Under the pieces are notes generated by a model. The model did not search any database. It was not told where the DNA came from and saw only the letters and a program-made list of their open reading frames with translations. 45,057 nt of DNA from RGUW01 sp040399325 (GTDB lineage: Bacteria > Cyanobacteriota > Cyanobacteriia > PCC-6307 > Cyanobiaceae): contig JBBASJ010000013.1 in the NCBI GenBank assembly GCA_040399325.1, positions 1-45,057 on the forward strand. The letters run 5' to 3'. Shown one piece after another: positions 1 to 7,716 of the stretch (positions are counted from its first letter, which is position 1; every line of letters begins with the position of its first letter). The position numbers and the translations under genes were made by a program.

Positions 1-163
1 CGACCTCCAAAACTTACAACACCGTCGGACGCATCCTCTGGGTTGTAAGCCCTGCGCGCCGCCTTGTCCAGGAACCGCGCAGACCAACAACAGTACCACA
101 GGATCGTGGCCTGTGCTTGTGAAAGGCTCAAATGCCCCTGCCGCAGCAGGGGGCACAGGGCTC
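1..163. other. Left-edge intergenic stretch, no gene recognised
   Basis: I see no convincing coding region here. An 8-bp inverted repeat (CTTACAAC at 13-20 and GTTGTAAG at 42-49, 21-nt loop) is visible; its role is unknown. It may belong to an RNA or regulatory region of a gene lying left of the window. Confidence 0.4.
133..155 (-). terminator. Possible hairpin after the inositol-phosphatase gene
   Basis: TGCCCCTGC (133-141), loop CGCA, then GCAGGGG with one extra G and CA (146-155). It lies 8 bp beyond the stop codon of the minus-strand gene. There is no clear U-run on the minus strand, so intrinsic termination is doubtful. Confidence 0.3.
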
Positions 164-967
164 TCAGGGCTCGACCAGTGCGTTGGCCCAGGGCAGAAAA
201 CGCGCCAAGGTGGCGTCCTGGTCAGCGGCAAGCAATGGGAAGTCGACCTGGGCCAGGTCGAGGCCTGGGGCCAGAGCTTCTGGTGAAGTCCTGAGCCAGC
301 GCAGGCTGCAGCCCAGTTCAGTGAGCACCAGCCAGGCGGCAGCCAGATCCCAGATCTTGGGTGTGGCCTCGAGGGCGGCGACGGTCTGCCCCATGGCCAC
401 ACTCACCAGGTTGAGGCTGGCCACCCCGAGCATGCGGATCTTGCCGGGGAAACGCCGGTCAGGGAGCTTCTGCAGCACACCGATGGAACGGCTGCAGAGG
501 GAGGCGCATCCCGCCGGATGTTGCTGCAGCGACGGCGCCTCGAGGCACTTGCCATTGCGCCAGGCACCCTGGCCCAGGGCCGCAACGATGCGCTGGCGCA
601 GCGGAGGCACATCGAGAATCGCCAGAACCGGACGCCCCTGCTCGAAACGCGCCATCGAAATGGCCCAGTAGGGAATGCCCGCAGCAAAGTTGGTCGTGCC
701 ATCGAGGGGATCCACCACCCAATAGGCCGGAGTCTTGGGAACGGTCTGCAGGCCTTCTTCGCTGAGCACGCCTTCGCCCGGGTAGAGGCGAGCAAGGCCT
801 TCGACCAGGGTCTGATCGCTCCAGCGGTCGCAGGCGGTGATCAGGGTGCCGTCGGCCTTGAAATCAGAGGCCATGTGGCCAAAGTCGGCGCGCTGACGCT
901 CAGCCACCTGATCGAGCAGCTCTGCCAGATCGAACCGCAGCGGTGGCAACGGGGAAGGTGCGCTCAT
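164..967 (-). CDS. Inositol monophosphatase family protein
   Basis: This 267-aa protein belongs to the Mg-dependent, Li-sensitive sugar/nucleotide phosphatase superfamily, which hydrolyses phosphomonoesters such as inositol phosphate, fructose bisphosphate or PAP. The metal-binding signature DPLDGTTNF sits near residue 87, after a LSEEGL segment near residue 70 that supplies the conserved acidic residue. The C-terminal WDxAA motif (WDLAAAW) is also present. Length is normal for the family. The ATG overlaps the stop of the upstream PucC-type gene (ATGA), so the two are translationally coupled. Substrate cannot be told from sequence; inositol-1-phosphate, histidinol phosphate or PAP are all possible. 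Confidence 0.85.
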   Translation of the reverse strand: MSAPSPLPPLRFDLAELLDQVAERQRADFGHMASDFKADGTLITACDRWSDQTLVEGLARLYPGEGVLSEEGLQTVPKTPAYWVVDPLDGTTNFAAGIPYWAISMARFEQGRPVLAILDVPPLRQRIVAALGQGAWRNGKCLEAPSLQQHPAGCASLCSRSIGVLQKLPDRRFPGKIRMLGVASLNLVSVAMGQTVAALEATPKIWDLAAAWLVLTELGCSLRWLRTSPEALAPGLDLAQVDFPLLAADQDATLARFLPWANALVEP

Positions 968-2367
968 CCAAGCTCCAGGGCCAGCAGTTTGCTGAGACTC
1001 GCACCCGTATCCTCCCTGAACTGGCGCAGGTTGAGACGGGCCAGCAGCACCAGGGCCAGGGAAGCCACCACCATTTCAACCAGCAGCACCAGGGCAAAGG
1101 CCGGGAACGGATCCTCACCCAGCTCGAGCAGGCGCTGCAGCTGCTGGCCCAGATCCAGCAAGCCACCGCCGAACACCTTGCCGAGAGCTCGGGACAGCGC
1201 CTGGGCCAGGCCCCACACCCCGACGAACGTGCCGGCAGCCTGGGGCAGGGTGAGATCGAGCATCAACACCAGGGCGCTGTTGGTGCCGATGCCCGCCGCC
1301 AGACCAAACAGCAGCAGAACGGCGTTGAGCAGGGGAACCTTGCCACTGAAGCCGCAGAGCACCAACAGACCCAGGGTGACCACGATCAACTGGCAGCCGA
1401 GGCGTGCCGCACCAAGCTTTCCAAGCCTTGGAACAAGCCACATGCCTGCCAGCAACAGGCCGATCAGGGTGCCCACACCCCAGAAGGCATTGAGCGAGGC
1501 CGTTGCCGCGATCGGCATGCCAAAGACCTGAGCGCCGTAGCTCTCGAGGATCGGGTCCTGCAGAAACAGCCCCAGGGTGAAGCACATCAGAAAAGCGAAG
1601 AACACCAGCACCTGACGGCTGCTGGTGATCAGGGTCCAGGCCTGCGCCAGGGTGATGGCGTCATCGCGCCCAGGCGAGGGGGACCCATCGCCGGCCCGGG
1701 TGTGCTGCCTGCCGCTGGGTTCGATGCCAGCGGTGGCGACCAGGGTGAGCGCCAGCACCGCCACGGCCACCTTGACCATGAAGCCCAGCAGCGCCGGTTC
1801 AAGCAGGGCCGGATCGGTGATGCCATCGAGGCCTTTGAGGCTCAGCCCGATCAGGATCGCGCCGATCACGATGCCCACCGTGAGCATGCACCAGATGATC
1901 CCCACGGCTCGGGGTCGCTCGGCTTCGGTGGTGCGATCGATCACCAGCGCCAGATAGGGCGTGGTCGCCATCGAGATCGAGAGTCCATAGAGCGCAAACA
2001 GGCCGCAGAGAGCGCTCACCCCCAGAGCCAGGGTGGTGGAGCTGCCGGCGTCGAGCAGACGCCCTACCGCGAAGATCAGCGGCACCGAGGCCACCGCAAA
2101 ACCACAGAACAGGAGCGTGCCCAGCCAGATGTAGGGGAGGCGGTGCCGTCCGGCGATGGGATGGGCATCGCTGATCTGACCGAACAGAATCCGGGCCGGC
2201 GCCACGAATTGCTCAAACGCCAGCGCGCCGCCCACGAGCAAACCGGGGAAAGCCAGCTCGGTGAGCATGACCCGGTTGAGCAGACCCGAAAAAATCACCG
2301 CCAGGCAACCCAGGCAGCCCTGAAACAGGCCGAGCCTCAGGGTTGCGGCAAGACCGAGTCCCCGCAC
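964..2367 (-). CDS. PucC/BCD-family MFS transporter
   Basis: This 467-aa polytopic membrane protein has about 12 hydrophobic segments. The N-terminal half (LNRVMLTELAFP, then a loop with GRHRLPYIWLGTLLF near residues 72-87) is typical of the PucC / BCH2 family. In phototrophs these proteins are linked to pigment or antenna assembly (PucC and LhaA in purple bacteria). Cyanobacteria carry several paralogues, often of unknown substrate. GTG start. It begins 4 bp after the stop of the TolC-like gene and overlaps the next gene by 4 bp, so it reads as part of one minus-strand operon. A role in chlorophyll-protein assembly is an inference from the family. Confidence 0.8.
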   Translation of the reverse strand: MRGLGLAATLRLGLFQGCLGCLAVIFSGLLNRVMLTELAFPGLLVGGALAFEQFVAPARILFGQISDAHPIAGRHRLPYIWLGTLLFCGFAVASVPLIFAVGRLLDAGSSTTLALGVSALCGLFALYGLSISMATTPYLALVIDRTTEAERPRAVGIIWCMLTVGIVIGAILIGLSLKGLDGITDPALLEPALLGFMVKVAVAVLALTLVATAGIEPSGRQHTRAGDGSPSPGRDDAITLAQAWTLITSSRQVLVFFAFLMCFTLGLFLQDPILESYGAQVFGMPIAATASLNAFWGVGTLIGLLLAGMWLVPRLGKLGAARLGCQLIVVTLGLLVLCGFSGKVPLLNAVLLLFGLAAGIGTNSALVLMLDLTLPQAAGTFVGVWGLAQALSRALGKVFGGGLLDLGQQLQRLLELGEDPFPAFALVLLVEMVVASLALVLLARLNLRQFREDTGASLSKLLALELG

Positions 2368-2371
2368 CCGT

Positions 2372-4033
2372 TCAGTAGATGGCCTTGGCTGCGTTGCAGG
2401 CGGGCAGCAGCGGGGGCTGTTCCACCGGGACCTTGGAGGTCCCCTCCAGCAACGGCTTCACGGCAGGCAGAGATGGCGGGGTGCACAGGGCGATCTGGTC
2501 GAGACCCGTGCGTCGGCGTAGCTCGGCAAGGCGCTTGTTGTAGTCGCTGATGGCATTGGAATGGCGCACCTCGGCGTTGGTGAGATCGCGCTGGTTGTTG
2601 ACAACTTCCCGCTGGGTGGTGACGCCAGCCTCGAGTCGCAGGCGGGCCAGACGCAGGGCTTCGCGGGCCGAGAGCACCTCGCGGGCTGTGGTGGTCAGGT
2701 TGCGGTTGTTCTTCTCGAGCTCGTAGAAGCTGATCTCGACATCGCGGCGAATCTCATCGCGGCGCTGCGCGAACTGGTAGGTGAACTGCCTGGCCTGGGC
2801 TTTGGCAGCCCGGGAACGTGCGGCAGCCGCCCCGCCGTCAAAGATGTTCCAGGTGACCCCGAGACCGATGGAGTTGTCGACGTTCCAGCCCTGGCTGCCG
2901 GGTAGGTCGACAAGAACGTTCTGGTTGCCCTGATAACGGCCGGCGATGAGGGTGTTGAACACATTGAGGAACGGTTGCACCGCACCGAGCGCCTGGTTGG
3001 CGCTGCTGTTGGCGATCGAGATGTCGAGCAGCGCCTGGTCGAGCTCTTCGCGGAAGGCAAAGGCCGCAATGATGCTCTCCTGCAGGCTGGGCTGCCAGGT
3101 GCCCACGACCCGGGCCGGATCCTTGGCGGTGGGGGTGACCTGCTGGGGCAGATCGAGCAGGGCGGCCAGGGTGCGGCGGGCAATGGCCTGGGACGCCAGC
3201 GACTCGGTCAGCAGCTGCTGGTCGCGTGCCAGCTGGGTCTCGGCCTCGAGCACCTCAAGCTTGGTGGCCACACCCGCCTGGTAACGGGCGCGGGCGTCGC
3301 GCAGGCTGATCACCGAGGCCCGCACCGACTCCTGACCAATGCGCACCGAATCGTCGCTCTGCTGCAGGGTGAAGTAGGCGACATCCACCTGAAGACGGAG
3401 ATCCCGCAGGGTGACCAGGTAGGCGTCCTTGGCCTTTTCAAAGGAATCACGTGCCGCCGCGATGGCTGGCACCCGCTGGGGGTTGATCAGGGCCCACTGG
3501 GCCTGCACGCTGGCGCCGTAGAACCAGCGGTTGGTGGAGGTGAGGCCGTCCGGGGTGAACTGGTTGGAATCGCCAAAAGACTGCTGACCGCCGGTGTAGG
3601 AGGGCAGCGCGTTGGCGTTGATGTTGAGGGTGGGATACCAGAGGGCAATCTGGGCCCGCAGGTTGTTCTGGGCCTGATCGACCTGGGCGGCGATCGCCTT
3701 GAGGTTGGGGTTGTTGACTTCGGCGAGGTTCTCGGCCTCGACCAGGCTGATCGGCCGCAGCTCGCGGATCTGCACCTGAGCGGGCTTGGTGGGCAGCGCC
3801 AGTGAGGCGGGTGCTGCAAGGTCCCTGACCTCGGGCAGCAGCTGGGTGGCCGCCGGCGGCAGCACCGACGGATTCGCCTTGGGGCGGCTGCCCTTGACCT
3901 GGGGTGCCAGCGGCAGGGGCTCAGCGGCGACCGTGCCCGAGGGCGAGGACCCTGTCCCCGACTGCTCGGCCCAGGCTGCGAAGGGGGACGCTGCAGCGCC
4001 AATCAGGCAGAGAGCAGCCAGCGATCGCCGCAC
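2372..4033 (-). CDS. TolC-family outer-membrane efflux protein
   Basis: This 553-aa protein starts with a short positively charged, hydrophobic signal peptide (MRRSLAALCLIGAA, cleavage near AWA). A proline-rich linker follows, then two TolC repeats rich in Ala/Gln/Arg helices. Features such as SLVEAENLAEVNNPNLKAI and VTWNIFDGG are typical of outer-membrane efflux proteins. It is expected to form a trimeric tunnel from outer membrane into periplasm and to serve an RND or ABC pump or type I secretion; no pump partner is adjacent. GTG start; a GCGATCGC (HIP1) palindrome covers the first codons at 4021-4028. It precedes the PucC-type gene by 4 bp. Confidence 0.87.
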   Translation of the reverse strand: MRRSLAALCLIGAAASPFAAWAEQSGTGSSPSGTVAAEPLPLAPQVKGSRPKANPSVLPPAATQLLPEVRDLAAPASLALPTKPAQVQIRELRPISLVEAENLAEVNNPNLKAIAAQVDQAQNNLRAQIALWYPTLNINANALPSYTGGQQSFGDSNQFTPDGLTSTNRWFYGASVQAQWALINPQRVPAIAAARDSFEKAKDAYLVTLRDLRLQVDVAYFTLQQSDDSVRIGQESVRASVISLRDARARYQAGVATKLEVLEAETQLARDQQLLTESLASQAIARRTLAALLDLPQQVTPTAKDPARVVGTWQPSLQESIIAAFAFREELDQALLDISIANSSANQALGAVQPFLNVFNTLIAGRYQGNQNVLVDLPGSQGWNVDNSIGLGVTWNIFDGGAAAARSRAAKAQARQFTYQFAQRRDEIRRDVEISFYELEKNNRNLTTTAREVLSAREALRLARLRLEAGVTTQREVVNNQRDLTNAEVRHSNAISDYNKRLAELRRRTGLDQIALCTPPSLPAVKPLLEGTSKVPVEQPPLLPACNAAKAIY

Positions 4034-4061
4034 GAATCCAACTCACCAATACCGGCGCAGC

Positions 4062-5453
4062 TTACGGAAACTTCGCCGGATTGCGGATACAAGCGGCCAC
4101 CAGCTCCTCTGCCCCCCCGATCACCTCAATGGGAACAGGCAACCGCTGCTCCAGCTCGGCCAGGGTCAGATCATCCAGAAACACCGGGTCGCCCTGGCGC
4201 AGGGTGACCGACGGCAACAGCAGCCGCTCGCCCAGATCCCGCCCCGCCAGACCGCAGAGCAGATCGCTGCCGGTGAGCAGACCCGTCACCACCTGCTCCT
4301 GCCCCCAGTAAGGGCTGGGCAGGGCATGGAGGCCCAGCTGCAGACCCTCGATCCGATTGAGCCGAGCCACAACGGGCGCCAGGGCTTCGCCCACCAGGCG
4401 GCCCACCACCCAGCTGAGCCGCCTGGGCTGCTCAAGGCGCGGGGGCAGATCGGTCGTGGCGCGATCGAGCTGCTCCAGAAAGGCGCGGATGCTGCCCACA
4501 CCATTTTCCTGCTGGGGCAGATCTTCGTAGGCCGAGCGCGACGGCAGCGGCAGGCCGGCGATCAGATACCACTCGTCGGACAGCCAGGCGAAGCGACTGC
4601 CCAGCCGCTGCTGAAACCCCTGCTGCAACGGTTCAACCGCGGCGATCACGGCGCGGGCCGCGGCCCGGTCAACGGGCATCAGTCCATCACCCGGCGGGCG
4701 AAAACGGGTCAGCCCCACGGGCACCACCGCCACCGAGAGCACGGCCGGCCACTCGCCTGCGGCAAAACCGGCCAGATCGGTGAGGGTGCGCAGCAGGGCG
4801 GGGCCGTCGTTGAGACCGGGGCAGACCACCACCTGGGCATGGATCTGCAGATCGCGCTGTTCAAACCAGGCCAACTGCTCAAGCAGCAGACCCGCACGGG
4901 GATTGACCAGCAGGCGGCTGCGCAGATCCGGATCGGTCGCGTGCACCGACACATACAACGGTGAGAGCCGCTGGGCCTCGATGCGCTGCCAGTCGGCCGC
5001 GGTGAGGTTGGTCAGGGTCAGATAGGAGCCGTAGAGAAAACTGAGCCGGTAGTCATCATCCTTGAAATACAGGCTGCGCCGCCGGCCGGGAGGCTGTTGG
5101 TCGATGAAGCAGAACGGGCACTGGTTGTTGCATTGCTTCAGACCGTCGAACAGAGCCTCGCTGAAGCCCAGGCCCAGGCCGTCATCGGCCTCTTTTTCAA
5201 GTTCGACCACATGCCGGGTGCCACCGGAGTCTTCAACCTCGAGCGTCAGTTCTTCGTCGCAGCAGAGCATCTGCAGGTCGATCAGATCGCGCGGCCGTCT
5301 GCCATTGATGCTGATCAGGCGATCGCCGGGCTGAAAGCCCAGCTCCTCACCGATCGAGCCGGGTTCGACGCTGACCACCAGCGCCGGATCCGGCTGGCGC
5401 TGGGGTCCTGCCAGCTCAGCGGTGGCAAGGGCAGTGGAGGGTTCGTTCCACAC
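4062..5453 (-). CDS. PDZ/DUF512 radical SAM protein (TIGR03279-like)
   Basis: This 463-aa protein has an N-terminal PDZ-like domain (SVEPGSIGEELGFQPGDRL, about residues 29-47). A cysteine cluster CNNQCPFC (CX3CX2C) near residue 109 can hold a radical-SAM-type 4Fe-4S cluster, followed by FIDQQPPGRRRSLYFKDDDY. The C-terminal half matches DUF512. This architecture is found across cyanobacteria, where it is annotated as a putative FeS-containing oxidoreductase; the reaction is not known to me. GTG start. It lies 30 bp after uppP and 28 bp before the TolC-like gene on the same strand. Confidence 0.85.
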   Translation of the reverse strand: MWNEPSTALATAELAGPQRQPDPALVVSVEPGSIGEELGFQPGDRLISINGRRPRDLIDLQMLCCDEELTLEVEDSGGTRHVVELEKEADDGLGLGFSEALFDGLKQCNNQCPFCFIDQQPPGRRRSLYFKDDDYRLSFLYGSYLTLTNLTAADWQRIEAQRLSPLYVSVHATDPDLRSRLLVNPRAGLLLEQLAWFEQRDLQIHAQVVVCPGLNDGPALLRTLTDLAGFAAGEWPAVLSVAVVPVGLTRFRPPGDGLMPVDRAAARAVIAAVEPLQQGFQQRLGSRFAWLSDEWYLIAGLPLPSRSAYEDLPQQENGVGSIRAFLEQLDRATTDLPPRLEQPRRLSWVVGRLVGEALAPVVARLNRIEGLQLGLHALPSPYWGQEQVVTGLLTGSDLLCGLAGRDLGERLLLPSVTLRQGDPVFLDDLTLAELEQRLPVPIEVIGGAEELVAACIRNPAKFP

Positions 5454-5483
5454 GGGCCGGGGCAGCGTCCTGGGCGAAGGGCC

Positions 5484-6365
5484 TCATCCCACTGTGGCGC
5501 CCGAGCCGCCCGACCGCAGCCACAGCAGGATCCCCACGCCAAACAGCAGCCGATAGGCCACGAACACCCAGGTGCCATGGCGCTGCAGGTAGCGCAACAG
5601 CCAGGCGATCGCCAGCCAGCTGACGATCCCAGCCGACAGCAGCCCCACCAGCATCGGCAGCGGCCCGCCTTCGGCCGAGGCGGCCAGGACCTCCTTGAGT
5701 TCGACCAGACCGGCCAGGGTGATGGCCGGCAGGCCCAGCAAAAACGAGAAGCGCGCCGCCGCAGGGCGCTGCCAGCCATCGAGCAGTGCCGCCGTGAGGG
5801 TGCTGCCGGAGCGCGACACCCCGGGCACCAGCGCCAGGGCCTGCGCCAGGCCCACCAGCAGGCCATCGCGGGCACTGACCGCCTCGAGGGAGCGGCGCCG
5901 CCGCCCCACCAGCTCGGCCAGGGCCAGCAACAGGGCCATCACGATCGAGACGATGGCGATGCTGACCATGCTGCGCAGTGGCGATTGGTCGTAGTCGGGA
6001 AGCCAGCGCTTGATCGCCAGGCCGGCCAGCACGATCGGCACGGTGCCGATGGCCATCGCGGTGCCGAGGCGGGCCGACGGATCGGACCACTGGCCATGGC
6101 GGGCCGCCCTGGCGATGCCCCGCCCCACCTGCCTGAGGTCGTCCCAGAAGTAGGCCAGCACCGCCACGATGCTGCCCAGCTGGATCACAGCGGTGAACGA
6201 GACACCGGGATCGCCCCAACCAAGCAGGACGGGCACCACCTTGAGGTGGGCCGAACTGCTGATCGGCAGAAACTCGGTGAGCCCCTGGACAATGCCCAGC
6301 ACCAGGGCACGCCAGCAGGACTCGAGCAGCCCAGGAACTGCGGCAGTCACGGCGAGAAAGGTCAT
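5484..6365 (-). CDS. uppP: Undecaprenyl-diphosphatase UppP/BacA
   Basis: It dephosphorylates C55-PP to C55-P at the membrane, recycling the lipid carrier for peptidoglycan and other envelope glycans. The two family motifs are clear: the glutamate-rich motif in GIVQGLTEFLPISSSAHL and the later LVPGVSRSGST (PGxSRSG). Several further hydrophobic helices give the expected polytopic protein. I chose the ATG at 6365 (293 aa). An in-frame GTG at 6422 would add 19 residues containing a repeat of MTFLAVT, encoded by an operator-like repeat array, and this is probably not coding. The downstream neighbour is the DUF512 radical SAM gene. Confidence 0.92.
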   Translation of the reverse strand: MTFLAVTAAVPGLLESCWRALVLGIVQGLTEFLPISSSAHLKVVPVLLGWGDPGVSFTAVIQLGSIVAVLAYFWDDLRQVGRGIARAARHGQWSDPSARLGTAMAIGTVPIVLAGLAIKRWLPDYDQSPLRSMVSIAIVSIVMALLLALAELVGRRRRSLEAVSARDGLLVGLAQALALVPGVSRSGSTLTAALLDGWQRPAAARFSFLLGLPAITLAGLVELKEVLAASAEGGPLPMLVGLLSAGIVSWLAIAWLLRYLQRHGTWVFVAYRLLFGVGILLWLRSGGSGATVG

Positions 6366-6380
6366 CGACACAGGCTCAGT

Positions 6381-6422
6381 CAGAAACGTCACCGTCACAA
6401 ACGTGACGGCCAGAAACGTCAC
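6381..6422. promoter_or_regulatory. Repeat array upstream of uppP, possible operator
   Basis: A 12-bp direct repeat CAGAAACGTCAC occurs at 6381-6392 and 6411-6422, with starts 30 bp apart (about three helical turns). Between them lies an inverted repeat CGTCAC-AAAC-GTGACG (6393-6408). The hexamer CGTCAC/GTGACG thus appears four times in 42 bp. The array lies in the divergent gap between uppP and the DUF3120 gene. Its spacing suggests a protein-binding site; the regulator is unknown. Confidence 0.45.
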
Positions 6423-6495
6423 AGCCAGATCCGTGGCGCTGGGCCAAACCCTATGGCGGCAGAGCGCTTAAGGTTGCGCAACGTTTTTCTCAGTT

Positions 6496-7203
6496 TTGGT
6501 GATCGGCGCCTCGCCCAGCCTGCTGCCAGCCCAGAGGGGCCTGGCCCTGCCCCGCCGGCTGAGCCTGGACCTGGTGGCCGCCCTGCTGGTGACCCTGCCG
6601 GTGTTTGTGCAGGCCCCGCTGGTGCACGCCCATCCGCTCGTGGCGACCCTGCTGACGGTGCCCCTGCTGGCTACGGGCATCGTGCTGGGGCTCAGCCCAT
6701 CGGAGCAGCGCGCCAGGGCCGGGGCCCTGCTGGTGGGCTTTGCGGGCAGCTGGTTCTGCGGCAGCCTCTTCTGGGGCTGGTGCCGGCTGCATCCGCTCTG
6801 GCATCTGCCGATCGAAGCGCTGGCCCTGCCCCTGGCCCTGGGGGGGCTGCGCAGCCGCTGGCAACTGGCCGGCAGCTTCTACCTCGCTTCGCTGCTGGGC
6901 ACCGCTGCCACCGATGCCGCCATGGCCCTCACCGGACTGATGCCGCTGTGGCCCGCCGCCCTGGCCGCCGAAGCGGGCGAGGCGGGCGCGCTGCTGCAGG
7001 AAGCCGCCCTGCGCCTGCTGACGCCGCTCAACCTTGTGCTGATTTCAGCGTTTGCCGCCGCCCTGCTGGGCCTGAGCCTGGGCCTGTGGCAGCGGGGGGC
7101 CACCGCCAGACTGGCCGCAGCCACAGTGATCACAACCCTTCTGGTCGACGCGCTGTTTGTGGCGCTGGTGCTCATTGCTCCGCGCTGGAGCGGACTGATC
7201 TGA
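6496..7203 (+). CDS. DUF3120-family membrane protein
   Basis: This is a 235-aa protein of cyanobacterial/plastid type with about seven hydrophobic helices and few charged residues. The pattern (VQAPLVHAHP, GSLFWGWCRLHPLWHLPIEALALPLA) fits the DUF3120 family, whose function is not established as far as I know. The start is ambiguous: TTG at 6496 is followed directly by GTG at 6499; I see no strong ribosome-binding site for either. It is divergent from uppP, with the repeat array in between, and 83 bp upstream of psbU on the same strand. Confidence 0.75.
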   Translation: MVIGASPSLLPAQRGLALPRRLSLDLVAALLVTLPVFVQAPLVHAHPLVATLLTVPLLATGIVLGLSPSEQRARAGALLVGFAGSWFCGSLFWGWCRLHPLWHLPIEALALPLALGGLRSRWQLAGSFYLASLLGTAATDAAMALTGLMPLWPAALAAEAGEAGALLQEAALRLLTPLNLVLISAFAAALLGLSLGLWQRGATARLAAATVITTLLVDALFVALVLIAPRWSGLI

Positions 7204-7286
7204 AGATCTGCAAAAGCCGGCCGGCCAGCGCAGGTTGGAAGAGAGGGATGTCTGTAACGTTGCCTCACGCCTCTTGGAGTGTCGCG

Positions 7287-7664
7287 ATGAAACGGCTGGC
7301 TGCCTGGCTCATGGGTGGACTCGTTCTGTTCTCTCTGCTGTGTGTGCTGGTGCTGCCTCAGCCCGCCTTCGCCGCAGAACGCCGCAACATCGCCGATGAC
7401 AAGATCGCCGAGCGCGCCGGCAAGATCGATCTGAACAACTGCTCGGTGCGCCGCTTCCAGGACTTTCCCGGGATGTACCCGACCCTGGCGGGCAAGATCG
7501 TGCTCGGCGGCCCCTACAGCAGCGTCGATGATGTGTTCAAGCTTGACCTGACCGATCGTCAGAAGGAGCTGTTCGAGAAATACAAGACCAATTTCACCGT
7601 CACGCCGCCCGAAGTGGCTCTCAATGAGGGATTTGACCGCATCAACGACGGGCAATACCGCTGA
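7287..7664 (+). CDS. psbU: Photosystem II extrinsic 12 kDa protein PsbU
   Basis: PsbU is a lumenal subunit of the oxygen-evolving complex that stabilises the Mn cluster and chloride environment. The 125-aa precursor has a signal peptide (MKRLAAWLMGGLVLFSLL, cleavage after AFA near residue 30). The mature part begins with ERRNIADDK and contains helix-hairpin-helix-like features (KIDLNNCSVRRFQDFPGMYPT, then AGKIVLGGPYSSVDDVFKL). A GGAG ribosome-binding site at 7276-7279 supports the ATG at 7287. A strong hairpin follows the stop codon. This gene is typical of Synechococcus-type cyanobacteria and absent from Prochlorococcus. Confidence 0.95.
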   Translation: MKRLAAWLMGGLVLFSLLCVLVLPQPAFAAERRNIADDKIAERAGKIDLNNCSVRRFQDFPGMYPTLAGKIVLGGPYSSVDDVFKLDLTDRQKELFEKYKTNFTVTPPEVALNEGFDRINDGQYR

Positions 7665-7688
7665 GACCTAAGCTCGCCGCCACGTCGC

Positions 7689-7714
7689 CGGCCGCCGGTT
7701 CTGATCGGCGGCCG
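7689..7714 (+). terminator. Strong GC hairpin between psbU and nadB
   Basis: Perfect 9-bp stem CGGCCGCCG (7689-7697) / CGGCGGCCG (7706-7714) with an 8-nt loop. Only TT follows before the GTG/ATG of nadB at 7717/7720. It could end psbU transcription or protect its 3' end. Its position right at the nadB start would also hide the nadB ribosome-binding region. Confidence 0.5.
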
Positions 7715-7716
7715 TT

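Noticed and set aside
13..49. Inverted repeat CTTACAAC/GTTGTAAG as part of a tRNA or known sRNA
   Set aside because: The arms enclose a 21-nt loop with no cloverleaf or conserved loop sequence; no RNA family could be supported.
5097..7286. Very long plus-strand open frame before psbU
   Set aside because: Gln/Arg/Ala-rich sequence antisense to the radical SAM and uppP genes; only its last 125 codons (psbU) are real.
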